A stretch of DNA of 64,000 nt from Bacteroidota bacterium (GCA_018266735.1 JAFDZT010000001.1:124001-188000); one strand, 5' to 3'; shown: positions 1 to 10,090, numbered from the stretch's first letter. Translations and numbers: made by a program. The notes: generated from the sequence alone by a model not told the origin.

Positions 1-3000
1 TCACCGTGATCGTGTTCGAAGCGGCACCGCTCAAGATCGTACCACCACCGGAAGGCAGTGTCCATGCATAGGTGCTACCGGCAACGTTGCCCGTCGTGTA
101 CGTATCCGTGTTGGACGTACATGTGGTTGCGTTACCAGAGATGCTTGGAGTTGGCTGATAGGTAACGCTGACATTCAGTGTCGACAGACCCGTGCAGCTT
201 GCGTTCAAGCCGTTGGTTTCTGTGACCGTCAGTGACTGATTACCGACCGATGTCCATTGTACCGTAACGATGTTCGACGAACCACCTGCTGTGATCGTAC
301 CGCCTGTGACAGTCCACAAGTAGTTCGAACCTGCATTGTTCGGGATCTGGTACTGGATCGTGGAGTTATTACATGCCTGGTTCAGTGGCGAGCCCGTTAC
401 GCGGGTGATCGCTGGCGAAACCGGCTTGTAGAAGACGCTCACGTTCAGGTTGGCCGTTGCAGAGCAACCGCTTAATGTGTTTGTTTCCGTTACCGACAGT
501 GTTGCAGGGTTCACAACGTTCGGAAGTGGGTTGTTCCACGTGACCGTACATGCGTTCGTAGCAGCACCGGCAGTGATCACACCATTTGTTGGGAGCGACC
601 ATGCATACGTATTACCAGCAACGAATTGCGTGGAGTACGTTACGACGGACAATCCGCAAACGGTGTTCGGACCATTGATGGATGGAGTTGGAGGACCAGC
701 AACAGTGACGTTCTGGGTTACCGTAGTTGTACACTGTGTTGCCGTTACCCACTCGTTGAGTGTCACGGAACCGTTTCCAACAACTGTCCAATTCACGTTG
801 ATCGAGGAAGTACCTTGACCGGAGACGATCGTGCCATTCACTGCTGACCAGTTATAGCTGCGACCTGCGACGATCGGAGATACTGTGTATGTGACCGTTT
901 GATTGAGGCAGGCGCCGCCAACGGTTCCGCCAGCCGGAGCCGTGCGTGTGATCGTTGGTGTTGGAGCTGCTACGATCGTTACGGTCTTCGATGCCGACTT
1001 CGAGCAATTCGTTGCAAGGATCGTTTCCGTCACTGTTACTGTGAAGGATCCGGCAACTGTTGTTTGAACAGTTGCACTTGCCGTGTTCGCGCCATTGGTA
1101 ATGGAAGCATTACCGATAACGGACCACGAGAAGGAGCTCGAAGGAGCATTGTTCTGTGTCGTGTACGTGTAAGCACGATTGTCACAGACAGCATCCGGAC
1201 CGTTCACCACTGGTGTCGGCGTTGGATTGACTGTCACGAAGCGGGTTGTCGTGTTCTGGCAACCTGCAGCGCTTACTTGTCTGAGTCTTACGTAGGCGTT
1301 GTTGTTTGGTGTATCAAGCCAGTTGACCGTGATCGATGTGAGCGACAGGCCACTGCGTGTTGCAGGGCTTGCGATCGTACCGAGACCGGCACCACCGGAG
1401 ATAAGGCCACCCACAACTTCCCAGTTATAGGTGTCTGTTGGATACACATCAGCGGTGTAGATCACACCAGCTTGATTCTGGCAAACGCTGATCGGACCAT
1501 TGACAACAGGTTGTGGCAATGGATAAACCGTCTCATTGAAGGTGTACGTGGTCGAGCAACCGCCGAAACCGGCAGGAAGCGTGACAACACAGCTTACAAC
1601 ACCAATGTTCGTTCCACCAGTTGTGTTCCATTCAGCAACGATGGAGTTCGTGTTCTGACCCGAACGGATAACACCGCTCACAGCACCTGTTGGCATGGTC
1701 CACAAGAACGTCGTGTTCGTTGGGAAGACGCAAGACACAGGGCGATTGAGAGTGTACGTTTCGAGGTGAGACTCAAATCCACCATAGATACAGGCTTGGT
1801 TGTTTCCGTCAGCCGACGTGATCGCAGCGTCTGCGATCGTTGGGTTGACCGTGATCGTACGTGTTGTTGTATCAGCGCAGCCGAAGGCGTTCGTCTCAAT
1901 GAGACGGATCGTGGCTGAAACTGGGTTGTACACGCCATTGCAGCTGAGGTTGTTAACACCCCAAGCAACGTTCAATGGATTGATCGTGCCAAGACCTGTG
2001 TTGTTTGCTACCGTCGGTGTCGTACCAGCAGGTGCGCCTGTGATCAACCAGTCATACGTGGTTGTTGCAGGAACGGCACTTGGACCGGCTGTGTACACTT
2101 GATTCGATGGACCGCAAACTGTCGTTGCACCTGTGATGTTCGCAACTGGCTTCGGATTGACCGTGACAGCTGTAGCACCAAAGACGAACGGACAGTTACT
2201 TGCTGGTGTCGGACGTGCATATGCACCACCGCCAACCGTACGGAGACGAGCGCGAACGTCGAAGTTCACGACTGTTGGAGCGGCAGGATTCGATGCAAGG
2301 ACGGAAAGCTTCGGAATCCATACGGACACCGGACCACCGCCAACTGCACCGTGTACTTCAACGACTGGTGCCATTGAGAGACCGTTACGACGGATCTCAT
2401 ATGTCACACCATCTTGTGAGCCCGTAAGTGTTACGAGAACATCTTGATTCCAGCATGTTGGGTTTGCCGTGAAGGAAACAACTTGCGATGTCGGCAGAGC
2501 GAACACGCGTGTTGTGACCGTTGTTGGCATGACCGTCGTACATGGGATGTTCGGAGGAGGAGCAAGCGTCATATCCGTTACGCCTGTTACCTGATACTCG
2601 TAGTTGTCTGCATTCAGCAGTGGGTTACCACCGGCTGGAGCCGTGACATCTGTGAGTGTGATCGTACCACCGTTACCGGCAAGCGTCGAAGATGGGATCG
2701 ATACGAATGCGCCAGGAACGATCGGGTTGCCAGCGAAGTCGCGGATCTGACGACGACCCAGTGTGTACAGCACCCATGTTTGCGAACCTGGGATGTTAAC
2801 ACTAACACCATCGCCTTGGCACGACAGAGTCGTGACGATAGCTGGTGTTACCACTGCTGGTTGTGGGTTGACGAAGATCTGCGCATTTGGCGTTACGACA
2901 TACCATCCGCAGTTCACGGGCGGTGTACCGAATGTGCCGTTCGTTTGCGCTGTGACGCGGAAGCGATAGTCCGTTACGTTTGGAGCAACTGCTGTGTACG

Positions 3001-6000
3001 CAAGGACCGAGGCTGGAATGTTCCAAGCAAGTGCAGCACCCGTACCGGCTTGCGTTGCAACTGCACCCGGAGCGGACCACGAACCACCGGCATTCGTCGA
3101 CACTTCGAGACGGTACGTGTAACCAGCTTGCGAGCTTCCTTGGGTAAGGAGGGCTGTGGAACCAGCGCAGATGTTCTGTGGCGTAACACCGATCGTTTGT
3201 GCGAGCGGGATCACGTTCAGCGTGACGTTGTAGTCAAGAGTTGTCGTCTGGCATGAAGGCGGCGAAACCGGACCGTTCAATTCAGAGACCTTGATCTTAC
3301 CAGGCGTCGAACCATACCATGCAACGCGAACTTGCGATGCACCGAGGATGGCCGCAACACCAGTTGTCGTTGTTGCTGCGATCGGAGTCCATGTACCACC
3401 ACCGTTCGTCGAGTATGCTACGATGTAACCGTTCGACGATGTCCAGGAGTAGTAGTGTCCTGCCACAAGCGGCGTAGAGTACACATTCGAGTTAGCGAAT
3501 GTGAACGGACCGGCTGGAGTCAGAGCTGGATCTGTGAGTTCTTGACAGGCCGTTGCCGGACCAGAGATCACAGGCGTTGGATTTGCTTCAATGGTAAGAG
3601 TGATCGTGTTCGAGCGTGTACAGCCGTTTCCGTCTGTTGCTGTTACAGTGATGACCTTTGTTCCTACACCACCGAAGTTATTGATTGTGAATCGATCATT
3701 GATCGGAGCGCCGGCAGGAACATCGGACATAACGCCCGTCAGTCCGCCGGTACCAGACCAGTTGAACGATACGATACCAGCACCAGATGTGCTCGTGACG
3801 TCAAGGAACGGGAATGGCGACGAAACGCAGAACGTCGTGATGTTCGGCGTGATCGTGATCACTGGGATCGTCGGCAATGCGTTGATCGTGACGTTCGTTG
3901 TCGTGACACCGCTTACGCAAGCGCCGTTCACTGTTTGATACTGGAACGAACCAGCACCACCTGTTGGGACAAGTCCCCACGAGATCGTGATGTTGCCAAC
4001 AGCACCAACAAAGTTGTTGCTACCGACGATCGTTCCGTTCGTAACACTCGTCACTGTTGTCGTCAAACCTGCTGTACCATTCAACGTGTAGACCACCGTT
4101 GCACCTGCGCAAGGCGTAAGTGTACCGGCATTATACGTTGGAGCAGCTGGCGTTTGTGTTACGTTGACGTTGTACGTCAGCGTTGTCGTACAGTTCGAAG
4201 GAGCTGGGCCAGTGATCACATCTTGGATCGTGACAACACCCGTACCCGAGTTATTGTAGTTGACCGTGAATGTTGGTGTAGCGGCACCAGCGGAGCTTGC
4301 TACAAATCCAGCACCACCAGTGATCGTCCATGCATGAGCAGAGATCGGACCACCAACAGTGTTATTCACGACCGTGTAGTTCTGATTGAGTGCACCACCG
4401 CAGACCGCATTTGGTCCGCTGATGTTGCCATTCGGACGTGGTACGATGTTGATCGTATACGTTTCAACAGCAGAGCAACCTGCAAGGTTTGCATACTCGT
4501 GGCTGATCGAGCCCGTTGTACCAGCACCCCATGTAACGGTGAAGTTACCGAGGCCGGCGAACGATGTCGTCGTAGCCGTGAAGGCACCCGACGAGGCTGT
4601 GATCGTTCCACCAATGATATTGAAGGTGTGGTTATCCGCACCCAATGTCACCGTGTAGACATTACCCGTCGAGTTTGCACAAGGATCCGTACCAGGCGCA
4701 ATACCAGGTCCAGTGAGTGTGAACGCTGCTGCATTTGGTGTTGCTTGAACATTCAAGTTGAATGTGCTCGTACCGGAGCAGCTATACGTTGCAGGCGTTA
4801 CTTCCGTAACGACAACCGTTGCTGCACCCGTGTTCGGCCATTGGACGATCACTTGCGTGATGCCAACACCGTTGACGGAGTTCGTTGGAGCGACAGCGCC
4901 AAAGTTCGTTGCAACGATCTGACCACCGTTATTCACGGTCCAGGTATACGTATTGAGTGCGTTTGGAACGTTCACTGTGTACGAGAACTGAAGCGGATTC
5001 GGTGTTGTCTGATACGTTGGGTTCGTACCGGATGGGGCGATGAACTGGCAAGGTGTGTTCGAACCGTTCACAACAGGTGCCGGATTGGCTTGAACTGTTT
5101 GCGTCAGGTTATGCGTATACGACACCGAGCATCCTGCACCGGTCGTCTCTGTGATCGTGATCGACTTGGAGCCAGGTGTGGCCCATGCGATCACCATCGA
5201 GGTCTTGTTCAGCGTTGGTGTGCCGGGGATATATCCAGCATCTGCACCAGCGAATGTACCGCCAGCACTCAGCGTCCATGCATACGAGTTACCAACGACA
5301 CCGCCGACCACACTGTATGTGACCTGTTGGTTCACGCAAGGAGTTGCGTCGCCTTCCGTCAATGGAAGCTTTGCAACCGGCATTGGGTTCACCGTGATCG
5401 CATACGTGATCGGACCTGAAGAGCAAAGCGCTGCAGGACCGGTCGTCGCGACCAGTTGAAGTGTGGCAACGACTGGAGCAGATGGCTGCTGAAGCGTACC
5501 CCAAGTGATGTTCGTATTCGTTCCGTTCGGTGCCGTCACCGCAGAACCTGCAGGAGCGCCGGAAAGGGTCCAGTTATACGTAATGCCGGCACCAGCTCCA
5601 CTGAACGTGTATGGTCCCGAAGAACCAGTAGCACATTGTGGTGTTGGACCAGCAATAACACCGGATGGCGTCAAGTAGATCGTGACCGTCTTATTGCTCG
5701 TGACCGAACAGTTCGTTGGTGCCGGTCCAACTTCTTGAGCCGATACGTTGAAGTTCGAGCCGAGAAGCGTACCGCCGGCTGGGAAGTTGATCGAAGCGCT
5801 CAAGTTCTGACCGCCCGATGGAGTGATGATGGCACCAGGTGCCGTCGTACCCCAAAGGAATGTAGAACCTGGTACAGTTCCAGCTACGGTGAAGTTCTGT
5901 GTCGTCCCTTGGCAAAGGCTTGCCGGTCCACCGATCGTCTGAGCGACCGGCACAGGGTTCACTGTGATCGTTTGAACATTGCTCTGGATCTGCTCGCAGT

Positions 6001-7171
6001 TGTTCTGGAATTGAACGATAGCTGCATAGCGCGTTGTTGCCGAGATCGGCGTTGCCAGCAAGGCGACCGGAGATGTGTATCCTGTTACGCCACCGACGTA
6101 ACTGTCGTCCCCTTGGGCCGGACCTGTCAGATCATAGGTGTCAATGATCAAGTTCGCACCAACGTTCACCAACTGAGCGCGATACGCTTGTGCTGCACCA
6201 ATAACAGGATCCCAAGTCCAAGCCGTGTTCAGCACACCACCATTGGCGACGGCTGGACCACCGATCGGAACCTGACCGTTCGCCCATGTTGCATTATTAT
6301 GTGCACCAGGAGCAATGGCTGGATAGGCAGGAGCTGCACCGCACAAGTTCTCGATACCGATCGTGTGCGTACGTGCTGGGATGACGCCAGGATCCGGGAA
6401 GTTCTGAAGGCGTACTTCGATGCGGTTTGGCGTAAGTGCGTGCGTCGAACCGTACAGGATGACCTGTACAGTTACTTGATTGTATGGGTAGACAAGATTC
6501 GGATTGTATTGCGACACTCCACGGAACGTGACAACCAGGGCGTTGTTCACTGCGCCGACACCGTTCACCGGCTGAATGTCCCAATCAACATCATCAGCGG
6601 CCTGTGGGTCGATGTCGATGTTGAGGAAGTAGATCGCATGGTTCGGACCAGCAGCGGCAGGGATGTTCTGAGCAACGATCCCCGTTTCTGTGAGTTCGTT
6701 GTTGTTCAACGGATTTCCATCGCTGAAGCGAATGAAACCGTTCGAACTCACATAGATACCTTCTGCGGCAAGGTTGTGCGTCGATCCGTAATAGACAAAG
6801 TTGAAGCCTGCGGCTTCCTCTGCCGTGATCTCAGCCGCCGTGATCAGTCGAACTTCATCAGCACCGAAGGGGTTACCTACGACGTTGATGTTGTTCGCAT
6901 TCCCGGCGCCGCCCTCTTCGGCCTCGAGGCCGGGCCAAGCCGGATTGGCCACATTATATGTGGTGATTGCAGGTATTCCCCCAACGCCTAGTGTCAACGT
7001 TGGCGCAGTCCCGGAGCATACTACCCCTGGTACATGCGATAACGTTGCCGTTTGGGCAACACCCGCAGACACGCCGACTGTCAACAAGACAAGGAAGGTC
7101 GCGAGCAGGCTTCGCCAGCTTCGCGCCCCTTGATGTTGACGGAACGTTGTCGCGGAATCAGAACGATTCAT
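1..7171 (-). CDS. Giant secreted PKD-like repeat protein, 3' end outside window
   Basis: The minus strand is open from the ATG at 7171 to the left edge without a stop, giving at least 2390 residues. The start is preceded by GGAGGA. A long n-region and hydrophobic core near residues 20-42, ending in an A-Q type cleavage site, indicate export. Residues about 45-330 are non-repetitive and contain a WDIQPVNGVG-type segment typical of secreted Bacteroidota proteins. After that, roughly 80-90 residue units repeat, each with an INGP..VC start, a Y.W..(P/G) centre and a V.W / ET..GC end, as in the PKD-like/Ig-like domains of T9SS adhesins. I estimate 20-25 units. The C-terminus, where a sorting or anchoring domain would be expected, is not visible. 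Adhesion or gliding surface protein is inference. Confidence 0.85.
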   Translation of the reverse strand, partial: MNRSDSATTFRQHQGARSWRSLLATFLVLLTVGVSAGVAQTATLSHVPGVVCSGTAPTLTLGVGGIPAITTYNVANPAWPGLEAEEGGAGNANNINVVGNPFGADEVRLITAAEITAEEAAGFNFVYYGSTHNLAAEGIYVSSNGFIRFSDGNPLNNNELTETGIVAQNIPAAAGPNHAIYFLNIDIDPQAADDVDWDIQPVNGVGAVNNALVVTFRGVSQYNPNLVYPYNQVTVQVILYGSTHALTPNRIEVRLQNFPDPGVIPARTHTIGIENLCGAAPAYPAIAPGAHNNATWANGQVPIGGPAVANGGVLNTAWTWDPVIGAAQAYRAQLVNVGANLIIDTYDLTGPAQGDDSYVGGVTGYTSPVALLATPISATTRYAAIVQFQNNCEQIQSNVQTITVNPVPVAQTIGGPASLCQGTTQNFTVAGTVPGSTFLWGTTAPGAIITPSGGQNLSASINFPAGGTLLGSNFNVSAQEVGPAPTNCSVTSNKTVTIYLTPSGVIAGPTPQCATGSSGPYTFSGAGAGITYNWTLSGAPAGSAVTAPNGTNTNITWGTLQQPSAPVVATLQLVATTGPAALCSSGPITYAITVNPMPVAKLPLTEGDATPCVNQQVTYSVVGGVVGNSYAWTLSAGGTFAGADAGYIPGTPTLNKTSMVIAWATPGSKSITITETTGAGCSVSYTHNLTQTVQANPAPVVNGSNTPCQFIAPSGTNPTYQTTPNPLQFSYTVNVPNALNTYTWTVNNGGQIVATNFGAVAPTNSVNGVGITQVIVQWPNTGAATVVVTEVTPATYSCSGTSTFNLNVQATPNAAAFTLTGPGIAPGTDPCANSTGNVYTVTLGADNHTFNIIGGTITASSGAFTATTTSFAGLGNFTVTWGAGTTGSISHEYANLAGCSAVETYTINIVPRPNGNISGPNAVCGGALNQNYTVVNNTVGGPISAHAWTITGGAGFVASSAGAATPTFTVNYNNSGTGVVTIQDVITGPAPSNCTTTLTYNVNVTQTPAAPTYNAGTLTPCAGATVVYTLNGTAGLTTTVTSVTNGTIVGSNNFVGAVGNITISWGLVPTGGAGSFQYQTVNGACVSGVTTTNVTINALPTIPVITITPNITTFCVSSPFPFLDVTSTSGAGIVSFNWSGTGGLTGVMSDVPAGAPINDRFTINNFGGVGTKVITVTATDGNGCTRSNTITLTIEANPTPVISGPATACQELTDPALTPAGPFTFANSNVYSTPLVAGHYYSWTSSNGYIVAYSTNGGGTWTPIAATTTTGVAAILGASQVRVAWYGSTPGKIKVSELNGPVSPPSCQTTTLDYNVTLNVIPLAQTIGVTPQNICAGSTALLTQGSSQAGYTYRLEVSTNAGGSWSAPGAVATQAGTGAALAWNIPASVLAYTAVAPNVTDYRFRVTAQTNGTFGTPPVNCGWYVVTPNAQIFVNPQPAVVTPAIVTTLSCQGDGVSVNIPGSQTWVLYTLGRRQIRDFAGNPIVPGAFVSIPSSTLAGNGGTITLTDVTAPAGGNPLLNADNYEYQVTGVTDMTLAPPPNIPCTTVMPTTVTTRVFALPTSQVVSFTANPTCWNQDVLVTLTGSQDGVTYEIRRNGLSMAPVVEVHGAVGGGPVSVWIPKLSVLASNPAAPTVVNFDVRARLRTVGGGAYARPTPASNCPFVFGATAVTVNPKPVANITGATTVCGPSNQVYTAGPSAVPATTTYDWLITGAPAGTTPTVANNTGLGTINPLNVAWGVNNLSCNGVYNPVSATIRLIETNAFGCADTTTRTITVNPTIADAAITSADGNNQACIYGGFESHLETYTLNRPVSCVFPTNTTFLWTMPTGAVSGVIRSGQNTNSIVAEWNTTGGTNIGVVSCVVTLPAGFGGCSTTYTFNETVYPLPQPVVNGPISVCQNQAGVIYTADVYPTDTYNWEVVGGLISGGAGLGTIASPATRSGLSLTSITVNWLDTPNNNAYVRLRQVSAAGCQNTTTRFVTVNPTPTPVVNGPDAVCDNRAYTYTTQNNAPSSSFSWSVIGNASITNGANTASATVQTTVAGSFTVTVTETILATNCSKSASKTVTIVAAPTPTITRTAPAGGTVGGACLNQTVTYTVSPIVAGRSYNWSAVNGTIVSGQGTSSINVNWTVVGNGSVTLNEWVTATQCTTTVTQNVTVAGPPTPSINGPNTVCGLSVVTYSTQFVAGNTYAWSLPTNGVITAGAATNACTVTWNNPLPNVVNPATLSVTETNTLSGCSATANLNVSVFYKPVSPAITRVTGSPLNQACNNSTIQYQIPNNAGSNYLWTVTGGTITAGGSSNIVTVQWTSVGNQSLTVTETNGLNASCTGLSTLNVSVTYQPTPSISGNATTCTSNTDTYTTGNVAGSTYAWTLPSGGGTILSGAASNTITV

Positions 7172-7343
7172 ACGATCCTCCGATGAAGTGTAACGATATA
7201 TGGTTGTTTCGCTGACATGTTGATCCGTTGGAACGACCGGAAACACGAATAGGCGCTCGTTGCGCCCTGTGGTCCCCGTCGGTGAAGTAGTTGAGTCCAG
7301 AATTCCAGTCCAATCGTACAGTGTTTTCATGCGCCCCTCACTT

Positions 7344-7369
7344 GTCGTTTGTGAAAAACACAAAACGAC
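7344..7369. repeat. Inverted repeat with A5 loop
   Basis: GTCGTTTGTG (7344-7353) pairs with CACAAAACGAC (7359-7369) around an AAAAA loop, with one bulged base. No T-run follows on either strand, so it is not a standard intrinsic terminator. Confidence 0.5.
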
Positions 7370-7505
7370 GCACGGCATCCCCACACGGGAATTCCGCTCG
7401 TAAAATTCGCGCCGCTAAAATATCGCTGCATGGAGTGATAACCAAACGGTTTTTTGGCACAGCCACCACCATGAACGCCTCCTGAAATGACCAAACAACG
7501 TGTTT

Positions 7506-7529
7506 CACTGTGGAAAAAACACCACAGTG
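7506..7529. repeat. Perfect 8-bp inverted repeat with A-rich loop
   Basis: CACTGTGG (7506-7513) pairs perfectly with CCACAGTG (7522-7529) around AAAAAACA. It lies about 150 bp beyond the obg stop and about 340 bp before the giant gene. It could be an operator dyad or an RNA hairpin; no T-run supports a terminator. Confidence 0.5.
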
Positions 7530-7681
7530 CCAACCCTTACCGATCTGCGTCGCGCAGAAGCTGACAATGTCCGCTCCACTGCGCCACGCCCGCCGAAACC
7601 GTTCAAAGCCGCCATCCAGCGTCGTCCGGTGATGGACAACATGCCGATGGAACCTGTTCGGCAGAAGTCTGTTGTCAACTG

Positions 7682-8689
7682 TCATGCCAAGTTTTCCGAC
7701 CTGGCCTTTTCAACGTAGCCCCAGAGCCTTTGAATGAGTTCGTCGATCCCTTCTCGACTCACGGCCGAGATGACCTTCGCACCCTTGCGCTTCACAATGG
7801 GCTGTTTCGCTAACTCTTTTCTTTCTTCGGGGGTTAGGACGTCGGCACGGGTGAGGTACACAAGCGATTCGCGCTTTGCCAGCGTTGGATCGTAGGCCTT
7901 GAGTTCCTTTCGTAGCGTAGCGAGATCGCCCTCTGGGTCCGGACTCTGCGAATCGATCATGAAGACGAGGACCGATGTACGCTCGATGTGACGTAAGAAC
8001 TGGATCCCCAACCCCTTACCAAGGTGAGCCCCTTCGATGAGCCCCGGAATGTCCGCCACAGTGTAGCTTCGACCTTCACCTGCCCGTACCATGCCAAGAT
8101 TCGGCACCAAGGTAGTGAAGTGATAGTCGGCGATCTTGGGCTTGGCTGCCGAGATGCTGGCGATCAGCGTTGACTTCCCAACATTTGGAAATCCAACAAG
8201 CCCCACATCTGCAAGGAGCTTAAGCTCAAGTTCCAAGTCCAGTTCGTCGCCCGGACGTCCCGGCTCCGCATTCCGCGGAGCTTGGTTCGTGGCCGTGGTG
8301 AACTCGGAATTCCCTTTGCCGCCTCGTCCTCCGTACGCAACAGTGAACGTGGCCCCGTCCGCTTCGAGGTCCACAAGCTGTTCGCCGGTCTCTTTGTTCC
8401 GGACCACGGTACCTGTGGGAACGCGGATGATCACGTCTTCACCGGACCTGCCGGTGCAGTTACTACTGCCGCCAGGCTGCCCGTTCTTGGCCTCGTAGAT
8501 GCGCTTGTAGGTGAAGTCGAGCAAGGTGCCGAGCTGATGGTCGGCCTTGATGACGATGTTCCCGCCCTTGCCGCCATTCCCCCCATCAGGTCCGCCCAAT
8601 GGGACGTACTTCTCACGTCGGAAACTGACAATTCCATTGCCTCCGTCGCCAGCCTTGACGTGGATCGATGCTACATCTATGAAATTCAT
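7682..8689 (-). CDS. obg: Obg-family GTPase (ObgE/CgtA)
   Basis: This ribosome-associated GTPase acts in 50S subunit assembly and stress signalling. The N-terminal glycine-rich Obg fold spans about residues 1-158. It is followed by a G domain with GFPNVGKST at 166-174, the switch TT at 192-193, DIPGL at 213-217 and SAVS at 308-311. The protein is 335 residues when started at the ATG at 8689, the canonical MNF-type start; the longer upstream frame is not needed. The G4 position reads TRAD (280-283) instead of NKxD, unusual but followed by an otherwise normal helix. There is no C-terminal OCT extension. The gene lies 4 bp downstream of the unknown gene at 8694. Confidence 0.96.
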   Translation of the reverse strand: MNFIDVASIHVKAGDGGNGIVSFRREKYVPLGGPDGGNGGKGGNIVIKADHQLGTLLDFTYKRIYEAKNGQPGGSSNCTGRSGEDVIIRVPTGTVVRNKETGEQLVDLEADGATFTVAYGGRGGKGNSEFTTATNQAPRNAEPGRPGDELDLELELKLLADVGLVGFPNVGKSTLIASISAAKPKIADYHFTTLVPNLGMVRAGEGRSYTVADIPGLIEGAHLGKGLGIQFLRHIERTSVLVFMIDSQSPDPEGDLATLRKELKAYDPTLAKRESLVYLTRADVLTPEERKELAKQPIVKRKGAKVISAVSREGIDELIQRLWGYVEKARSENLA

Positions 8690-8693
8690 TGGG

Positions 8694-10043
8694 TTACGAT
8701 ACGATGAACACGCGGTGAAGTGCCTGGCAGAATTCCATGGCCACGGCTGAATTGGGTTCGATCCTATGCTCGGCAAAGAATCGGTCGATCTTTCCTGCCG
8801 CCTCTTTCCAGTGATCGCTCTCGAGGACGGCGTCTACTACCGAGGAATAGATGGAAGTGTTCCCACCAAAAAGCTTTTTGATGACCTTGCCTTGCGTCCG
8901 CTCGTCGAGGAGCGTGGCAAAACGGTCTCGTCGCATGTTGAGGAGTTGTTCGAACTGGACATCCTGAGAAGGTCCTTCCTCGATCGGCACGGGTTGATCC
9001 ACTACTGAAGGCGCTGAATACTCGGGATCGGTTCCCGGCGTCGCTTCGACGATGTCGACCGGCGGCATGGCTTTGGTGACGGTCGTATCGACGCCAGCCT
9101 CTACCGTTGGTCGAGTCGGGACGATCTCTTCCAACGCTGGCCCCTCTTCGTCTAGGCCAACGTCAGCGGCCAAGGACAGGGCTTCACCCACCATCATGGG
9201 GTGGGCTGGCTCAGGGAGCGTCACCGTCTCATAGGAGGCCGTGGGCATCCCAGTTGAGTCGATCGAAGCGATCACATCGTCGATCACCTCCAGCAACTTG
9301 GATCTGGTAAGGAACCGTAGGTCCTCCCGATACAACAAGCGCTCTAGCGACTGCGAGATCGGTACCGCACCCTTATCGTCCAGGTAGATGATCACAGCCT
9401 CGGTGGGCACAGCTTCGACGGGCAGGTCGGGATTATACGTGGCAAAGAACTCATACATGGGCTCCAAGAGCCGGACGAACTCGCCCTGCGACAGATCGAG
9501 AATGGCGTCGTTGTCGATCTTCTCGACAATGCGCTCGAACTCGATCACACTGAGGATCTCGAAGGGCGTGTCGGAACCACGCGTGCGCGCCCACTGCTCG
9601 AATCCATTGATCAGATACCGGTGATCGTAGAGGTAGTTCAGCCGTAGGAGGATCTCTTGTAAGGGTTTTGTTGGCTCTCCGCGAAAGACGAACCACTTCA
9701 GTGTGGTGCGGGGCCGACAGAGATAGTTCAGGCGCGTCTTGGCTGCCGCGTCGATGGTCGCATTGAGTTCCTCGTGATCGAATCGCGCATGTCGTGCATA
9801 AAGCCCGTCGAGCTCGCGAAACAGGTCGCGAAACTCCTGGTGCCCCGTCTCAAATCGCGGGTTCGACGTGCGTATCGCCTGCTCTTCATGCACCCACCAT
9901 GCCACTTCCGCCTGAAAGAATGTCCGAAAGGCGGGATGGACGGCCTCGGCCGACATCACCGACTGCAACGAGACATAGGGCTGCGGCGTCGCTAAATGCT
10001 GACGTAAGTGTTTACGTACGCGTTCAAGTTCCTTTTCAAACAT
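8694..10043 (-). CDS. Unknown protein, 449 aa
   Basis: I do not recognise this family. The ATG at 10043 is chosen; a TTG one codon upstream is also open. No signal peptide or membrane segment is visible. The N-terminal half (about residues 1-220) is rich in aromatic and charged residues and looks alpha-helical. The middle (about 290-370) is acidic with many Pro, Glu, Thr and Val and is probably an unstructured linker. The last roughly 80 residues look helical again (DRFATLLDERTQGKVIKKLF). The gene lies 4 bp upstream of obg on the same strand, so the two are probably co-transcribed. A cytoplasmic adaptor or scaffold role would be guesswork. Confidence 0.85.
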   Translation of the reverse strand: MFEKELERVRKHLRQHLATPQPYVSLQSVMSAEAVHPAFRTFFQAEVAWWVHEEQAIRTSNPRFETGHQEFRDLFRELDGLYARHARFDHEELNATIDAAAKTRLNYLCRPRTTLKWFVFRGEPTKPLQEILLRLNYLYDHRYLINGFEQWARTRGSDTPFEILSVIEFERIVEKIDNDAILDLSQGEFVRLLEPMYEFFATYNPDLPVEAVPTEAVIIYLDDKGAVPISQSLERLLYREDLRFLTRSKLLEVIDDVIASIDSTGMPTASYETVTLPEPAHPMMVGEALSLAADVGLDEEGPALEEIVPTRPTVEAGVDTTVTKAMPPVDIVEATPGTDPEYSAPSVVDQPVPIEEGPSQDVQFEQLLNMRRDRFATLLDERTQGKVIKKLFGGNTSIYSSVVDAVLESDHWKEAAGKIDRFFAEHRIEPNSAVAMEFCQALHRVFIVS

Positions 10044-10047
10044 CAAC

Positions 10048-10078
10048 GCATATTACGATGAAATCCGCTAGGGGCAAA
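10048..10078 (-). promoter_or_regulatory. Candidate Bacteroidota-type promoter for the 449-aa gene
   Basis: On the minus strand TTTG (10078-10075) is separated by 19 bp from TAATATGC (10055-10048). The known Bacteroidota primary sigma promoter is TTTG-N19-TAnnTTTG. The -35-like part and spacing fit and the -7 part fits partly. The -7 element ends only 4 nt before the ATG at 10043. Confidence 0.35.
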
Positions 10079-10090
10079 GGTGGAAGGGCA

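Larger units (their letters stand above)
7172..7681. other. Long non-coding region between obg and the giant repeat gene
   Basis: This 510-bp stretch is the only long gap in the window. It is less GC-rich than its surroundings and holds two hairpin-forming inverted repeats, listed separately. A 115-codon minus frame overlaps the end of obg but has an implausible composition and runs through both hairpins. The 5' leader and promoter of the giant gene must lie here, but I could not identify a convincing promoter motif. Confidence 0.7.

Noticed and set aside
257..6991. Many plus-strand open frames across 1-7171, including one of 695 codons (3332-5419) and one of 511 codons (5456-6991)
   Set aside because: They are antisense to the giant repeat gene, rich in Cys, Arg and Trp, and show no domain pattern; they arise from the biased codons of the minus-strand repeats.
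7172..7681. tRNA or small structured RNA in the long gap
   Set aside because: No cloverleaf, T-loop GTTCRA pattern or riboswitch-like conserved element was recognised; only two simple hairpins.
7338..7685. 115-codon minus-strand frame overlapping the obg stop by ATGA
   Set aside because: The ATGA overlap is tempting because it is common in this genome. But the composition is implausible, no motif is seen, and it runs through both hairpins.
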